Assembly (NCBI GenBank): GCA_000697355.1
Contig: JNEN01001166.1
Span: 1-64,000 of the forward strand
Source of the DNA: Syncephalastrum monosporum B8922
Lineage: Eukaryota > Mucoromycota > Mucoromycetes > Mucorales > Syncephalastraceae
DNA: 64,000 nt
Direction: 5' to 3'
How positions within the stretch are numbered: the first letter of the stretch is position 1; each line of letters opens with the position of its first letter. The notes below the pieces were generated by a model. That model was given only the letters and a program-made list of their open reading frames with translations, had not been told where the DNA came from and made no database searches. Below, piece by piece: positions 1 to 11,194 of this stretch. A program made the translations under genes and the position numbers.

Positions 1-523
1 TGCGAAAAAAAAAAAAAAAAAAAAAAAAAGTAAGCAACGCCGCCTGCATCGTCCATGTCATAATGTGCAGTTCTGGGGCGGACTGGACGTGATCGTAGAG
101 AGAAAGCATAATATGTAGGAGCAACATACATGCCTACATGTACACACACGCCCACACGGAAAAGGAGATGCAATGACCCAAACTGAAAATTCTTTGATCT
201 TAATGTTCCCATGCATGCTAACGCACTTACTAAGTGAACTCACCCCATGGTTTTCGGTTTGCAATGTTTGCAATTGCCTTAGTTGGCAATTTTTTTCTCT
301 TTATGTGCGGATTTAAAACGAAACGAAGGGACTATGTATCCATGAACGGTGATATACATTTATACGAAGATAAAAGGTGAAGAGAGAAAGAAAAGAAAAA
401 GAAAAAGGAGAGAGGGAAGAGAGAGAGGGGATTATGACATATACACACACTCACGCACTACGCCGTTGACGGCTGCTACTACTACTACCACCATCACTTA
501 AATACATATGGTTCACTTTTTTT
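1..523. other. 3' flank of CHMP1 gene, no gene seen
   Basis: A run of about 25 A residues opens the window (positions 5-29). A purine-rich stretch (about 360-430) and short CA/CT tracts follow. The open frames here are short, show no recognisable protein, and end in low-complexity DNA. The last part is probably the 3' untranslated region of the minus-strand CHMP1 gene that ends at 524. Confidence 0.6.
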
Positions 524-1511
524 CTACTGCCTCAGGGCCTTAAGACGCTCGGTCAAAAGCGCATCTTCGTCCTTTTCCTTTTGCTTAGTCTGTTCACCGA
601 GCATCTTGCTAGGCTCGAGTTGGTTGAGTTCCTGGCCGAGCTCGAGGCCATGTTCATCCGCGACTTGCTGCATCAGGGTTTCGACTTCGTTCTGAGGCGT
701 CGTCATGCTCGTCGTGCCTGCCATCGCGCCCTCCATGTATTCTGTCTGCACATCCAGGTCCTCAAACTGCGACTCGAATTTGTCCATCACCATAGAAATC
801 TTCAGAGGGCACAGAACAGGTATCAGTCAGTCGCCGGCCGCCTGTAGCAGTGGCATACGAAACTTCCACTTTTTTTCTTTTTCTTTTTTTTTCTTTTACC
901 TTTTCGAGGTTCATGGACTCCATCGCTCTGTCCATGCCCTTGACGACACTGGCCATACTGCTTGTCACCTGATGAAAAGGTGTTCCAAGATGAGAAACCA
1001 ATGTGGATACAGGTACTCTGTTCTACCTTGCGCATGGTCACAGCGGTCTGCACGCGGCTTGCGGTGGCATCGATCCGGGACGACAGTCGAAGAAGGTTCA
1101 GCGCTTCGTTCTTTTTGCGAATGGCGTTCGAAGCGTAGATGCGTGCGCCTTCCATGTTGCCATCTTGAATGGCCTAATCGCCGGAAAAAAAGTTACCAAG
1201 AGACAAAAGGGGAAGGTACTGTGCCAAGAAAACCCAAAGATCGTGGCATGCATACCTTTTTCAGTTTGGCCTTCTCGGTCGCTTCATCCTTTTGGCAACG
1301 CTTGGACTGTTTGTTGAGCTGTTTGGCGGTGAACTGTCAAGAAGAAGAGATGGAAAGAGAACACAAAGAGCGAAACGTGGGGATCAGTACGAGGAAGAGT
1401 TGTTTGATTCACGCGGATGAGCAACCTTCAGCTGAAAGAGATTCTCTAATAGACATATGAGCTGGGCATACTCTTTTCTCGATAGGCAGACTTACTCTCG
1501 AGACCGCTCAT
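524..1511 (-). CDS. DID2: CHMP1/Did2-like ESCRT-III subunit
   Basis: ESCRT-III accessory subunit acting at endosomes in multivesicular-body formation and in recruiting the Vps4 ATPase. Six exons are read on the minus strand. The protein starts MSGLEKNLFQLKFTAKQL, continues through the conserved block [19 protein letters not shown] and QTAVTMRK, then [32 protein letters not shown], and ends [10 protein letters not shown], the classic C-terminal MIM1 helix that binds the Vps4 MIT domain. Family members are about 200 aa, which fits. The first coding exon is only 16 nt (1496-1511) and the second 20 nt (1426-1445). Exon 3 is 1256-1333 and exon 4 begins at 1173. The start was chosen because MSGLE..LFQLKFT matches yeast Did2 and human CHMP1 and needs both tiny exons. 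Function is inferred from the family. Confidence 0.93.
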
Positions 1512-2008
1512 AATGATGCGATTGTGAAGCGTATAAAGCGTGTATGGGTACGGAAGGGGGAGAAGGCACAGGCGGTGTCTCTCGCGCGCGCTTGGCAGGA
1601 CGAGATGAGAAATCTCAGCTCGGCAAGTGTCAGAAACAGAAATTTGCATAACTTCGTTGCTTACCCACAGTGCCATATTATATCAGTGAGATGAAATTCT
1701 CTAGTAGACATCCGCCCTCAGGCACAAGCAGCCCAATGAACTATGGCACGGCTGATATGTGTAGAGGAAAGTACAGTTTGTAGGAACGTGTTGTACGATC
1801 GACCGGACAGCCTAATCTACCCCAATAGAAGCAACGCTTCTACATCGACAAAAGTACAGAGAAACCATAGAGGAACCGAGAGCCCTTAAATTCAGTCTCC
1901 TGTCACAAGCATGTATCCCGACACGAGCATATCTTCAGATAACATTCATACAAACATGAGAGATGTTTAATGCCCAAAGAAATAGAGTATAATCCGGGAT
2001 GGGGTAAA
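1512..2008. other. Spacer between STT4 3' end and CHMP1 start
   Basis: About 500 bp between two minus-strand genes. It must hold the 3' end of the PI4-kinase transcript on the right and the promoter of CHMP1 on the left. No conserved ORF, repeat or clear terminator-like structure is visible. Confidence 0.5.
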
Positions 2009-5000
2009 TTAATAGGGAATGCCGTTGGTCAGCTTCTGGAAGTAATCGTACATGACCGTACGCTGGTTCTCGAATGAATCCTTGATACGCATCATGATAA
2101 AGTCAGCCGCGGCACGCTCGCTGCGATCGAGCTGGAAGCGCTGGCGGAGACGCTTGATCGTCTCGCCCTTGAAGCAAGGCAGGCCCGACTCAAGCATGAG
2201 CGACACAAGCTGGCAGATGTGGTCAGCGTACGGCCGTGCGGCGAGGTAGGCCTTGACGACGAGCTCTGAGAACTGGCGGAACGCCTGCTCGTCCGAGCCA
2301 CCGCCCATCACCTGGATCATCTCGGTCGTGAGCTTGAAGGGCGAGCTCTCAAAGGTGATACCACCCGGCGCAATGTCAAAGATGAAACCAAAGTCAATGT
2401 GAACGATATGGCCATCATCGTCAAGCATGATGTTGCCGTTGTGTCGATCCTTGATAGCAAGCAGGTACGAAATAACCGAATAGGCCGCCAAACTCTGGAC
2501 AAAGTTGTTGCGCGCGCGCTGGAAGTGGATCGAATCCGGACCGCCGTACTTGGCCGCAAAATAGTCGTACATGCTGTTGACCTTTTCACGGCCGAGCTGA
2601 TCACGCGAGATCGAGCGCGGGATCACGTCAATCACACCGCGACCGGGCGCGGTCGCCACCACGCGGTACGGGTACACGTACAGGTCCAAGCCAACGCTCG
2701 TAAAGATATTCTTGAATACCGAGATCAGCTGCAGCGCCAGCACGTCCTGACGGCAGTCGTCGCCGACCTTGAAAATGGCGCCCTGCCAGATCTGGATCGT
2801 CTTCTTTTGGTTCGCGGGCTCGACCTCTTCGGCGTCGCTGTCTTCTTCGCTGCCCTGGATCATGGCCTTACCCATCAGGTCCGCGTCCTCGACTTCTTTT
2901 TCAATCTTGAACGTCGCCATGAAGGGCGCCTTCGCGTGCGACTGCAGCGGACGGCCGGAGGTGCGGTTGATGTCAATCACGCGGCCGTCGCTGTTACTGG
3001 GCAGGTACACACCCACATCGACCTTGATCTTGGCCAATTCCTCGTCCAGGCGTTTCTAAGAGGCAAATACAAAGCAGGAAAGAAGGGCATGAGTACACCC
3101 ATCTATCGCATCATCGCACCCATCTTTCTTTGGCTTACCTTCTGGAGGGGTTTCTTTTCAGTCTGACCATACTTGATGTATTCCTTGAGGTAACCCGAGA
3201 TGGCCGTGACTTCACCAAAGAACTTGAACTCACGCTCATAGAACTCACGGTCAGCACCAGTGAAGGAAGCGACGAGGTTCTCAATGATGCGCTCGAGGGT
3301 CGGCTTGAGCGCGTCAGGTTTGACGCACTCCTTATCCGCATCGACATAGAAGTTGGCCTGCATGTTCCAGATGATCTGGTGGGCAAACAACTGAGACACC
3401 TGGCCGGCCTCCATAATGTACTTTTCGACGTAGCCGAGTTCATCATAGCGCAGGGCCTGCACGATTTGGGGTACGTAAAAGAAGACGGTGTCGACAGGGT
3501 AGTACTCCAAACTGCGCATCGCATACTGCAAGATGAGCGGGTTGTTGGCGTAAGCGGGGAGGAAGTAGTTGGCAGCAGTGATGGCAGGCACAGGCGCCCA
3601 GTACTGGAGATGCTTCAGGTCGAGCTTGGCGGTGGGCAGAAGGCGCTCGCCGAGGAGAATGATCAGGGCTTCGGGCACGTCGACGACGTCGAGCGTGTTG
3701 TTAGCGATCAGGCGGTGCAGCTCGCGGTGGACGATCGGCTGCACGAAGCGGGCGTCCATCTGCACCGCCAGGCGGGGCGAGACCTCCCACGCGAATCGTA
3801 CGATTTCCTTCCACGATTCGTCCATGACCATCGATTTCTCGGTGTTGCCGGAGAAGCACGCCGGATTGCCGTGGCCCATCGCATTCAGAGGGTTGGCCCA
3901 CACCGAAAGACGCGTCAGCTCGCTCTCGAGGAAGAGCATCAGAAGCTTCTTGGCCAGGTGGTGCTGACGGATCACATCATCCTTGGTTTTATCTAGAGCA
4001 GCCGATGAGAAAAATGATAGGGACCTCACTCAATGATGGACTTACCGTTCAAGAACATGTAAAGACCCGAAGCAATCTTGGAGTTCGAGTTTTTCAAGGG
4101 CGAGCTCGTCACAAGGTACGAGAGGTTGGGTGTATCGTTGACAACCGCGTTATAAAAGTCGGTAAGCAGCTTGAGCTCCATGAGGCTGGTGTTCTTGCCC
4201 GAGCCATAGTGCCAGCGTGGCTCAAGCGAGAACCAGTTGAACGCAGCGTCGTAGAGGAGCGAGCGGAACTTGTGCTCGGCGAGGGCTTCCATGCGGGTCG
4301 AGTGGAGCATTTTCATGCCGAGCAGCAGGAGCTGGAAGCGGGGCGGGCGGGCCAAAGCATGCGTGCTCATCAGGTGCGCGTTCTGGAACGACTCCTGGAG
4401 CAAGCGGACAAACATATTGACGAGGTGCTTGGATCGGTGGCGAATCGCATAAAAGCGGCTGCTGAGGAACTTGGTCCAGGTGATATGGGGCGAGAACAAG
4501 AAGGTCGCCACCTTGTGGTTATTGTCGCAGATGGCCTTGTCCGATGGCTCGTTGGTCATGCGCGACACGAACGGGTGCTTGGCGTTCAGGACGGGCGAGA
4601 ACAGACCCTTGCGGTGCTTCTGGGCCCAGTGCCACATGCTGAGGATCTCGACCATCAGGCGTTTCTCGGCGTCGGCGCGTTCGACGAGGATCCAGTTCCA
4701 GACCTGAGTACCAATATCCATCGACTCGGGGGTGAACATGTAGACCGGGATGCGGACGAGGTAGCGGATAAGGTCAGGATCGACCTTGGGCAGCGAGATG
4801 GCATACCCGGCGGCACGGTTCAGCGTACGGTGCAGGCGCTCGACCGCGACGTGGTGCTTGTGCTTGACGTCGGAAAGCAGCGTCTCGAGTGCCTCGAGAA
4901 CGAACGCGAGCTGCTCTTGAATACCGGTGCTTCCAGCGACGTCGAGGCGATCAGCCTTGTAGCGGAGGCCATACATATACTCGATGCCGCTGATCTCGCC

Positions 5001-8000
5001 CGTGTAGAAACGGCGCGAGGTGAATCCACCGATAAAGTCAGACGCTTCATCAGGAACCACGTTGGGTACCTTGGGAACAAAATCTACCAATAGGCAATTG
5101 TCAGTGGTCTCGAATACACAATGCGCTACTCTGTATTTGCTTTACCGATGGCCAGCTGGTTGCGTGCGGGCGTCTTGCCAAGTTCAAGGGCGATCGAGCG
5201 GCCGACATGGACGACATCCATAGGCTGGTTGGGCTGGTAGCAGTCAAACTCAGAGAGATAGTCCTGCAAGAGGCCGTTGAGCTCCATGGGTGAGCGGTCG
5301 AGCGAGAGACGGAGCCATTTGCGCGCACTCTCGTAAAGCTTGGTCGTGATCTCGCGACGGTAGACGTACGAGTCACCGAGCTCGAGGGTGACGCCGACCT
5401 TGGGAGACGAAAAGTGGAACACCGGCGAGTATTCGTCTCGGTATTCGGCCTCGCAGCTGAGCCAGAGGAGCTGAACGAGCTCGAGGAGAAGCGTGATCAG
5501 GGTCTTCTCGGCAAACACCTGTGGGAAAGCAGCCACGATACGCTCGGCCGTCTTGATGGCGAGCTCGTGGACCTTGCGCAGGCGGTGACAGCACAGCTTG
5601 AGGACGTTGCCCATCTGGTTCCGGAGCTCGTCCGTGATGGTCTGCGTCGCGCTCTTGGTCGCGGCATCCTTGATGAACGCGGCCACGACACGATCGTTGA
5701 TCGTCTCGAGGCAGTGCGCGAGCGAGCTGTTGTTGACGCCATCGTTCATAAAGTAACGCAGGACATAGGTGCAGTCGCCCATCTTGCTCCGCATCATCTC
5801 AATGTGGTACACACTCAGCGCAAACACGACCTGTGCAAACGAAAATGTCTTGATATCGTACGCGAGCGCGGGCAGGAAGCTCGTCAGCTTTTGGCGCATT
5901 GCCGCCAGGTTTTGCTCGGCCATGTTGCCACCGCGCAAGACGCTGTTGTACTCGAGATCGCTTTCGATGTACTTTGTCGCGCTCTCGATGACAAGCACGG
6001 GTGTCTTTTTGGCAATCACCTGCATGGAGTCGTGCCACTCGCGGATCCACATGGACTCGGTGACGAAGCCAAACAGGACACAGTGGAACCACATGTTTCG
6101 GAAGAGCGAGACCATCTCCTCGCTCGCATCCAGATGTGGGTTAAAGTCGTCGTGGTCGAGCAGCGCGCGGATGACGGGCAGGAGCATGCCAAGCTTGGAC
6201 GTCAACGGGTACTCGGCTTCTTTCTTGAGCTTGGTGAGTGTGCGCTGGATCGTGTTGCCATTCTCGACAAACAGCGACAGGAGGCTGTTCAGGTATGTGG
6301 AATAATACTCGGGTTTGGCGGACAGGCGCCGGGCCAGGCTGTGCTGCGCGTTGAAGATGGAGGTTGTCAGCTGCTTGTTGTCGATGGTCAAGGCTTCGCG
6401 CGACAAGACAGAAAAGAGGTTGATTATGTCCTCAAAGACTTGGAGGGGGCTAACGAGGGCCAGGTCTACGAGCTTGGCAATAAGGGACGCCGTCGCAGAT
6501 ACCGACAGCGACTTGCGGCGCAGGACCAGCATGGAGAGGGCTTGAGCCATGATCTAAACGGAAGCGTGTGTGAGAAACATGATGTGGACCAAAAATAATA
6601 AAAAAAAAAGCTAGTCAGCTTACACTCTCGTCCTTGAGATAGACGGCGACGCCGACAATGGCAGACAGTGCATTGGCGCACACCTGCTGCTTTTGCTTTT
6701 CGTTCAGCTGGTCGGCGGCGGGCGCGCCGGAGATGGCGTTCTTGTCCAGCATGCTAAAGCGGTCCATCGGGTTGCTGTCTTCCTCGCTGTAGCGCGTGAT
6801 CTCGTTGAGAAGCGCATACAGAGTAGAGATGGCGGCTTGCGAGACCTGCGCGGCAGGCTTGGTCTAGAGAGAGGGAAGGGCGTGAACCACTGATCATAGA
6901 AATGTGTGTATGCAGATGTGTGTTGTCTTACCTGAACACACTGCGCAAGGCGCACAATGGCAAACTGCTGCACATCCACCACCTCCTTACCGGTTTCGGC
7001 CTGAAGCTCGAAAACATTGGAGGGTGTCGCGAGGAAGCGGCAGATGGTGTTGGTCATGTCGTTATTCAAGTGGGGGAAACTAAGATGAAGATAAAGTCAA
7101 CACATATTCACAGAGGAAAAGTCGAGGACTTACTTGATGGCGAGCAGGACAGCAGCGTCGAGCGAAGCGACGTGGACCCAGGAATCGCTGCCCTTGGGTG
7201 AAGCAAACAGACATTCCGAGATATGATCGATGAGGACATCATCCACCTCGTGAAGATAGACCGATGAGAGGGCCGCAACGTGCTATACACATACACACAT
7301 CACACGAGTCAGTCGATCGCTCTCATTTTCACGCGTAGTACATACCAGACTGGTACCCATGATCTCCTGCATGTAAGCATCTGGCGCCCACTTCTTATCA
7401 TCCTGCGTCGATGCATACTTGCTAATATCCTCGTAGTAGCCCAAGCTGGTGACGTACACACTGCGCATGTTTTTGTTGAGGAGCTCGTCTTTATCGGCGG
7501 CTGCGACGCCGGTGCGACGGACACCGGGCCCGGTGCAACGCATGAGCTCGGTCCAGGCGTGCTCAATATCGCGCGTGAGGTGGACCTTGCGAGGGTTGGT
7601 AGACGGCGCGTGTGCAGCGGTGTCAGGCGTCGAGTTGGCAATGACACGAGCGGTGACGTTGCGCAGCACGACGAGGAGGTCATATACGACACGGTTGCTG
7701 CTCAGAGGTAACCCGTCCTCATAGTACTTTTGCAGGACGCGGCGGCTGTAAGCAGACGCATCGTGTTCTTTAAGGCATGCGGTGATGGCGTCGCGGATGT
7801 TGTCGAGGGTCTCATCCTGGATGAGGAACTGGGTGTTATGGCACAGGGCCAGCAGCTGGTTCGGGCGATACAGGAACGGCGACAGCTGAAGCGCACGCGA
7901 CAGGCCGGCAAGCGAAGGCAAGATGAAGGTCACAGTGAAACCGACTGTGATGGGTGTGCATGGATAGGTGAGCGGTGGGATCTCTTTGTCTTAGGCCCAT

Positions 8001-8688
8001 CCGTACCAGTATTGCACTTACCATCCTTGTTGCTCATCAACTTGATAATGAATTCGCCATAGCTCCAGAGCACCTCGGTGATCTGGTGGTAGATTTCCGG
8101 GCGCTTGTAGCCAATCTCAAGCAGGCCTGATATCAGGCTGTATGTGATCGCATCCAGGGGTGGAGTACCTGATCGTGGATGTCTGTGAGTCAAGGGCGTG
8201 CATACAAGACAGTCGCATATTCTTTTCGTCTACCTTTGTTGAGCAGAACTTCGTCCCACTCATACGCAGGCAGGTGGCGCAAGTAGCTCAGCAGACGCGG
8301 CAAGAGGTCGAGCTGGCGTTCCTCGGAGGCATTGACGGCGTACTTGACCAACGCGTCGAGGCTCTGCTGGCTGCGGCGGGTCTACATGAAAGGGTGAGGA
8401 CGGGGGAAAGGCGACAACAAAAAGAAAGCCGAATGAGCGGCATACCATGGTGCCGAGGTCAGGCTTCTGGTCCCGGGTATAGATGGTCTTGTCCTGAAGC
8501 TCACCGTCGACGGGCACAGGCGGGCAGCGCGCAATGAGCTTTTCGACCTCCAAGTTGGTCGCTTTGGCACGGGAATCGGCGAGGACCTCAGCAAGGCCCA
8601 TAAGAATCTGCGAATGCAGATCAAAATCGAGCCTACAGCACGGTAAGAAGTCGGCAGACAGAAGCTGATGTGGACATTACCCGTTCAT
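2009..8688 (-). CDS. STT4: Phosphatidylinositol 4-kinase alpha, Stt4 type
   Basis: Type III PI4-kinase that makes PI4P at the plasma membrane. The C-terminal kinase domain is complete: the nucleotide-binding region around IWQGAIFKVGDDCRQD, the catalytic loop motif DRHNGN and the HIDFGF activation-loop motif, then a conserved tail ending in FQKLTNGIPY. Upstream exons give the long alpha-solenoid and PIK region expected of the family (for example the segments with EPRWHYGSGKN and VPQIVQALRYDELGYVEKYI). The start is a short exon, ATG AAC GG at 8688, spliced to a segment beginning GLDFDLHSQILMGLAEVL. About ten introns; the protein is roughly 1,950 aa, normal for Stt4/PI4KA. Yeast Stt4 works with Efr3 and Ypp1, which are not in this window. 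The C-terminal exons are certain; some N-terminal splice sites are approximate. Confidence 0.95.
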
Positions 8689-9052
8689 GGCTGTAGCAGA
8701 ATGAGATGGAGGAAGGAGTGTGGGGATGAGAAAGGGAAAAAAAGGTGGGTGTGTATGTTGTCGAGGCGCACGGTTCCTGCTTAATTAACAGAGTCCGTCA
8801 TTGAACATTGAATGTGCCATCTTGCCGTATTTGGATCAATCCAACTGACAGAAATCAAAAGCACATGAAAACGCTATGAGCATGGGAAATCTTCATTATG
8901 GGTGTGAGTGTGTGCATGACTATGTGGATTGTAAATCTGGATCGATTCTCTATATCTTATGTACGAATGACGAAAATAAAGAAGATAAAAAAGGACAAGA
9001 GAGGGGGGTGTGGGGGGGGGGAAGGAAATAGAGGAGAAAGACAAGAGGCTAG
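8689..9052. other. Spacer between MFS gene and STT4
   Basis: A 364-bp interval holding the STT4 upstream region and the 3' flank of the MFS gene. It includes a G-rich run (about 9002-9020) followed by purine-rich sequence. No gene seen. Confidence 0.5.
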
Positions 9053-11194
9053 TTATGAATGGCTGCGCGTTTCATAAGGCAGCAAAACAACACAGAGACC
9101 CACGGCACCGAACCCACCGATGCTCACGTAGAGTGGAAGTGTCTTGCTGACCGTGAACAGGAATCCTGCGACGATCGGGCTCGCGATGCCTGCAATACGA
9201 CCTAAACCTGATGCCGTGCCCACAGCCGTGCCGCGCACGCTCGTGTCGAAGACCTCGGGTGTGTAACCGTAGATCACTGCGTAGAGAAGCGTCGCGAGAA
9301 AAGACACGGCCGACGAGGAAATGAGCATCGTCACTCGTGAGTTGATAATGGAGAACAAAAACAGAGCCAAGGACGACCCGAACGCCGAGGCAGCCATCGT
9401 GCCTTTACGGCCCAAGAATGTTTCAATCATCCAGGATGCGAGCTATGATAATCATATGAGTCGTCTGGACATCCAGTTTGTAGTCACCTCTTTCTACTTA
9501 CCACTGACCCAGGCACACCGGCCAACGAGTAAATCATGTAGTCCCAGTACACATCCTTGCGCGTCGGTGCGGCCTCGCCCTGGAATCCCAGCGTCTCGAG
9601 GTACTTTGGCAGAAACACGTTGAACATGGTGAAAGCAACGGAAGTGAAGGTCCATATGGCCCACACGAGGAGGGTCGTGCGCAGCCAACGAGGGCTGAAT
9701 AAGAGAGCCCAGCTCCCACTATGGACAGTTTCATACACATCGGCGGCCATTTTGGCCGTCATGTCCTCCTCCGCGTCGTGGCGCTCGCTCTGCAGCATAG
9801 GCTCCTGTTCATGTGTGGAAGGTGTTGCGCGCAGCTGAGGCACTTGGATATCGCTGCCTGTGCTTAGACGGCGCTCGGCCTCCATGCTGTTGGCCGTCGA
9901 AGGGTTGAGGCTGACCTGGTGGCGGCTGGGCAGATCGGTGCTGTCGATATGCACGCGTCGACCGTTGATTTGTGCAATGTCCTGCAACACGACCAAGGTT
10001 TCCTTGGTTCTATCCTGGCTCAGCAGAAACTTGGGTGTCTCGGGCAGCTTAAGCCAAAAGGAACGAACCAGCACCATGGCAAAGGTTGTCAGGCCCGCGC
10101 ACGCAAGCATGATGCGCCAGCCCGTGTTTTGTGTGGAAACGTCGCAGGTGGGCATGGGGTTGTCAGGGGATGCTTCAGGGCAACTTGTGTAGGGAAGGAT
10201 GGCATAGCCGAGGACAGAAGCCAGGACAGCGCCCAGCGAGAAGAAGACGGACATGAAGGTCAGGAGGTAGTGATATTCTTTGGGCAGGAACTCGAGATAG
10301 AGCGCACCTAGAGAGACATGTTTAGACAACCAATCCAGGGCACTTCCTTGTATAGCTATATATCATTACCGTCTGTAGGCATGTTGCCACCGACACCAAA
10401 GCCCAAGAAGAAGAGCATGAGGCAGAGACTCCAGAAACTGAACGACAGGCTGGATAGGACACCAAAGATGGTTGTGATAGTCAATGTCAAGGTATAGGGT
10501 GTCTTGCGGCCCTTGGTATCGGAATAGGAGCCCCAAAAGAAGGCACCAAAGGTCATTCCTGTGAAGAGTGCGCTCGAGACAAGGCCAACCCATCGGTCAT
10601 CGACATCAAAGTGATCTGAAGGCGGGCGATCAGTCGAATTTCTGCAAATTTCATAGAGGTTGTGTTACCTTGCACGCGTGGCAGAACAATGGCGACTGTC
10701 TATGGAGAGAAAAAGAGAGAGGGTCAGATAAAGCCAAGTAGGAGACAGGGCAACCGAATGTGTCTAGAGAGATGAAACAGGGCACAGAAATAAAGGTACC
10801 TGGAGCCACATCTAAAGGAGGTATAGCACCTGTGAGTTAATCCAACCTGTCAATCCCAGACCCTTTTCCTTTTTTTTTTTTTTTTTACGCAGCCCACCAA
10901 GGTGGCACATACATTATCTGCTAGCCAACCAAATCCGCACATAATCTATCGTGATGATGACGATCCGTATAAGTATTCTGCTGTTTAGAGGGAAAAAGAC
11001 AAGTGTACCAGCAATCGCTTTTGGAAAGTGCCGTAGCCAACACGAGACAGGAGCCCGTCGAGGATGTCATCATGGTCGGCTGTGGATGGATCAACGGTCA
11101 AGCCTTCCTCGGAATGGAGCAATGCTAGACTGTCTTCATCGACTGTGCTGGAAGTGGGCAGACGCGTGAAGCTGTGAGATGGCGATGAAGGCAT
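9053..11194 (-). CDS. SV2/SVOP-like MFS transporter
   Basis: Major facilitator with about 12 membrane segments, probably in the plasma or vacuolar membrane; substrate unknown. The N-terminus is acidic and serine-rich, then GYGTFQKRLL, IMCGFGWLADN, the four-residue exon MWLQ, TVAIVLPRVQ, and the MFS motif GSYSDTKGRKTPY between TM2 and TM3. A long charged cytoplasmic loop (about 100 residues, QINGRRVHIDSTD to DVYETVHSG) follows TM6, and the second half carries FLGRKGTMAAS and GTASGLGRIAGI. This arrangement is typical of fungal SVOP-like sugar-porter relatives. At least six introns. A 12-nt exon at 10800-10811 is required to keep frame and the conserved core. Substrates cannot be predicted from the sequence. 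Confidence 0.88.

Noticed and set aside
2399..3166. Long plus-strand frame of 255 codons within the PI4-kinase region
   Set aside because: It is the mirror frame of the conserved kinase exon, without any recognisable domain; similar shadows occur across all large exons.
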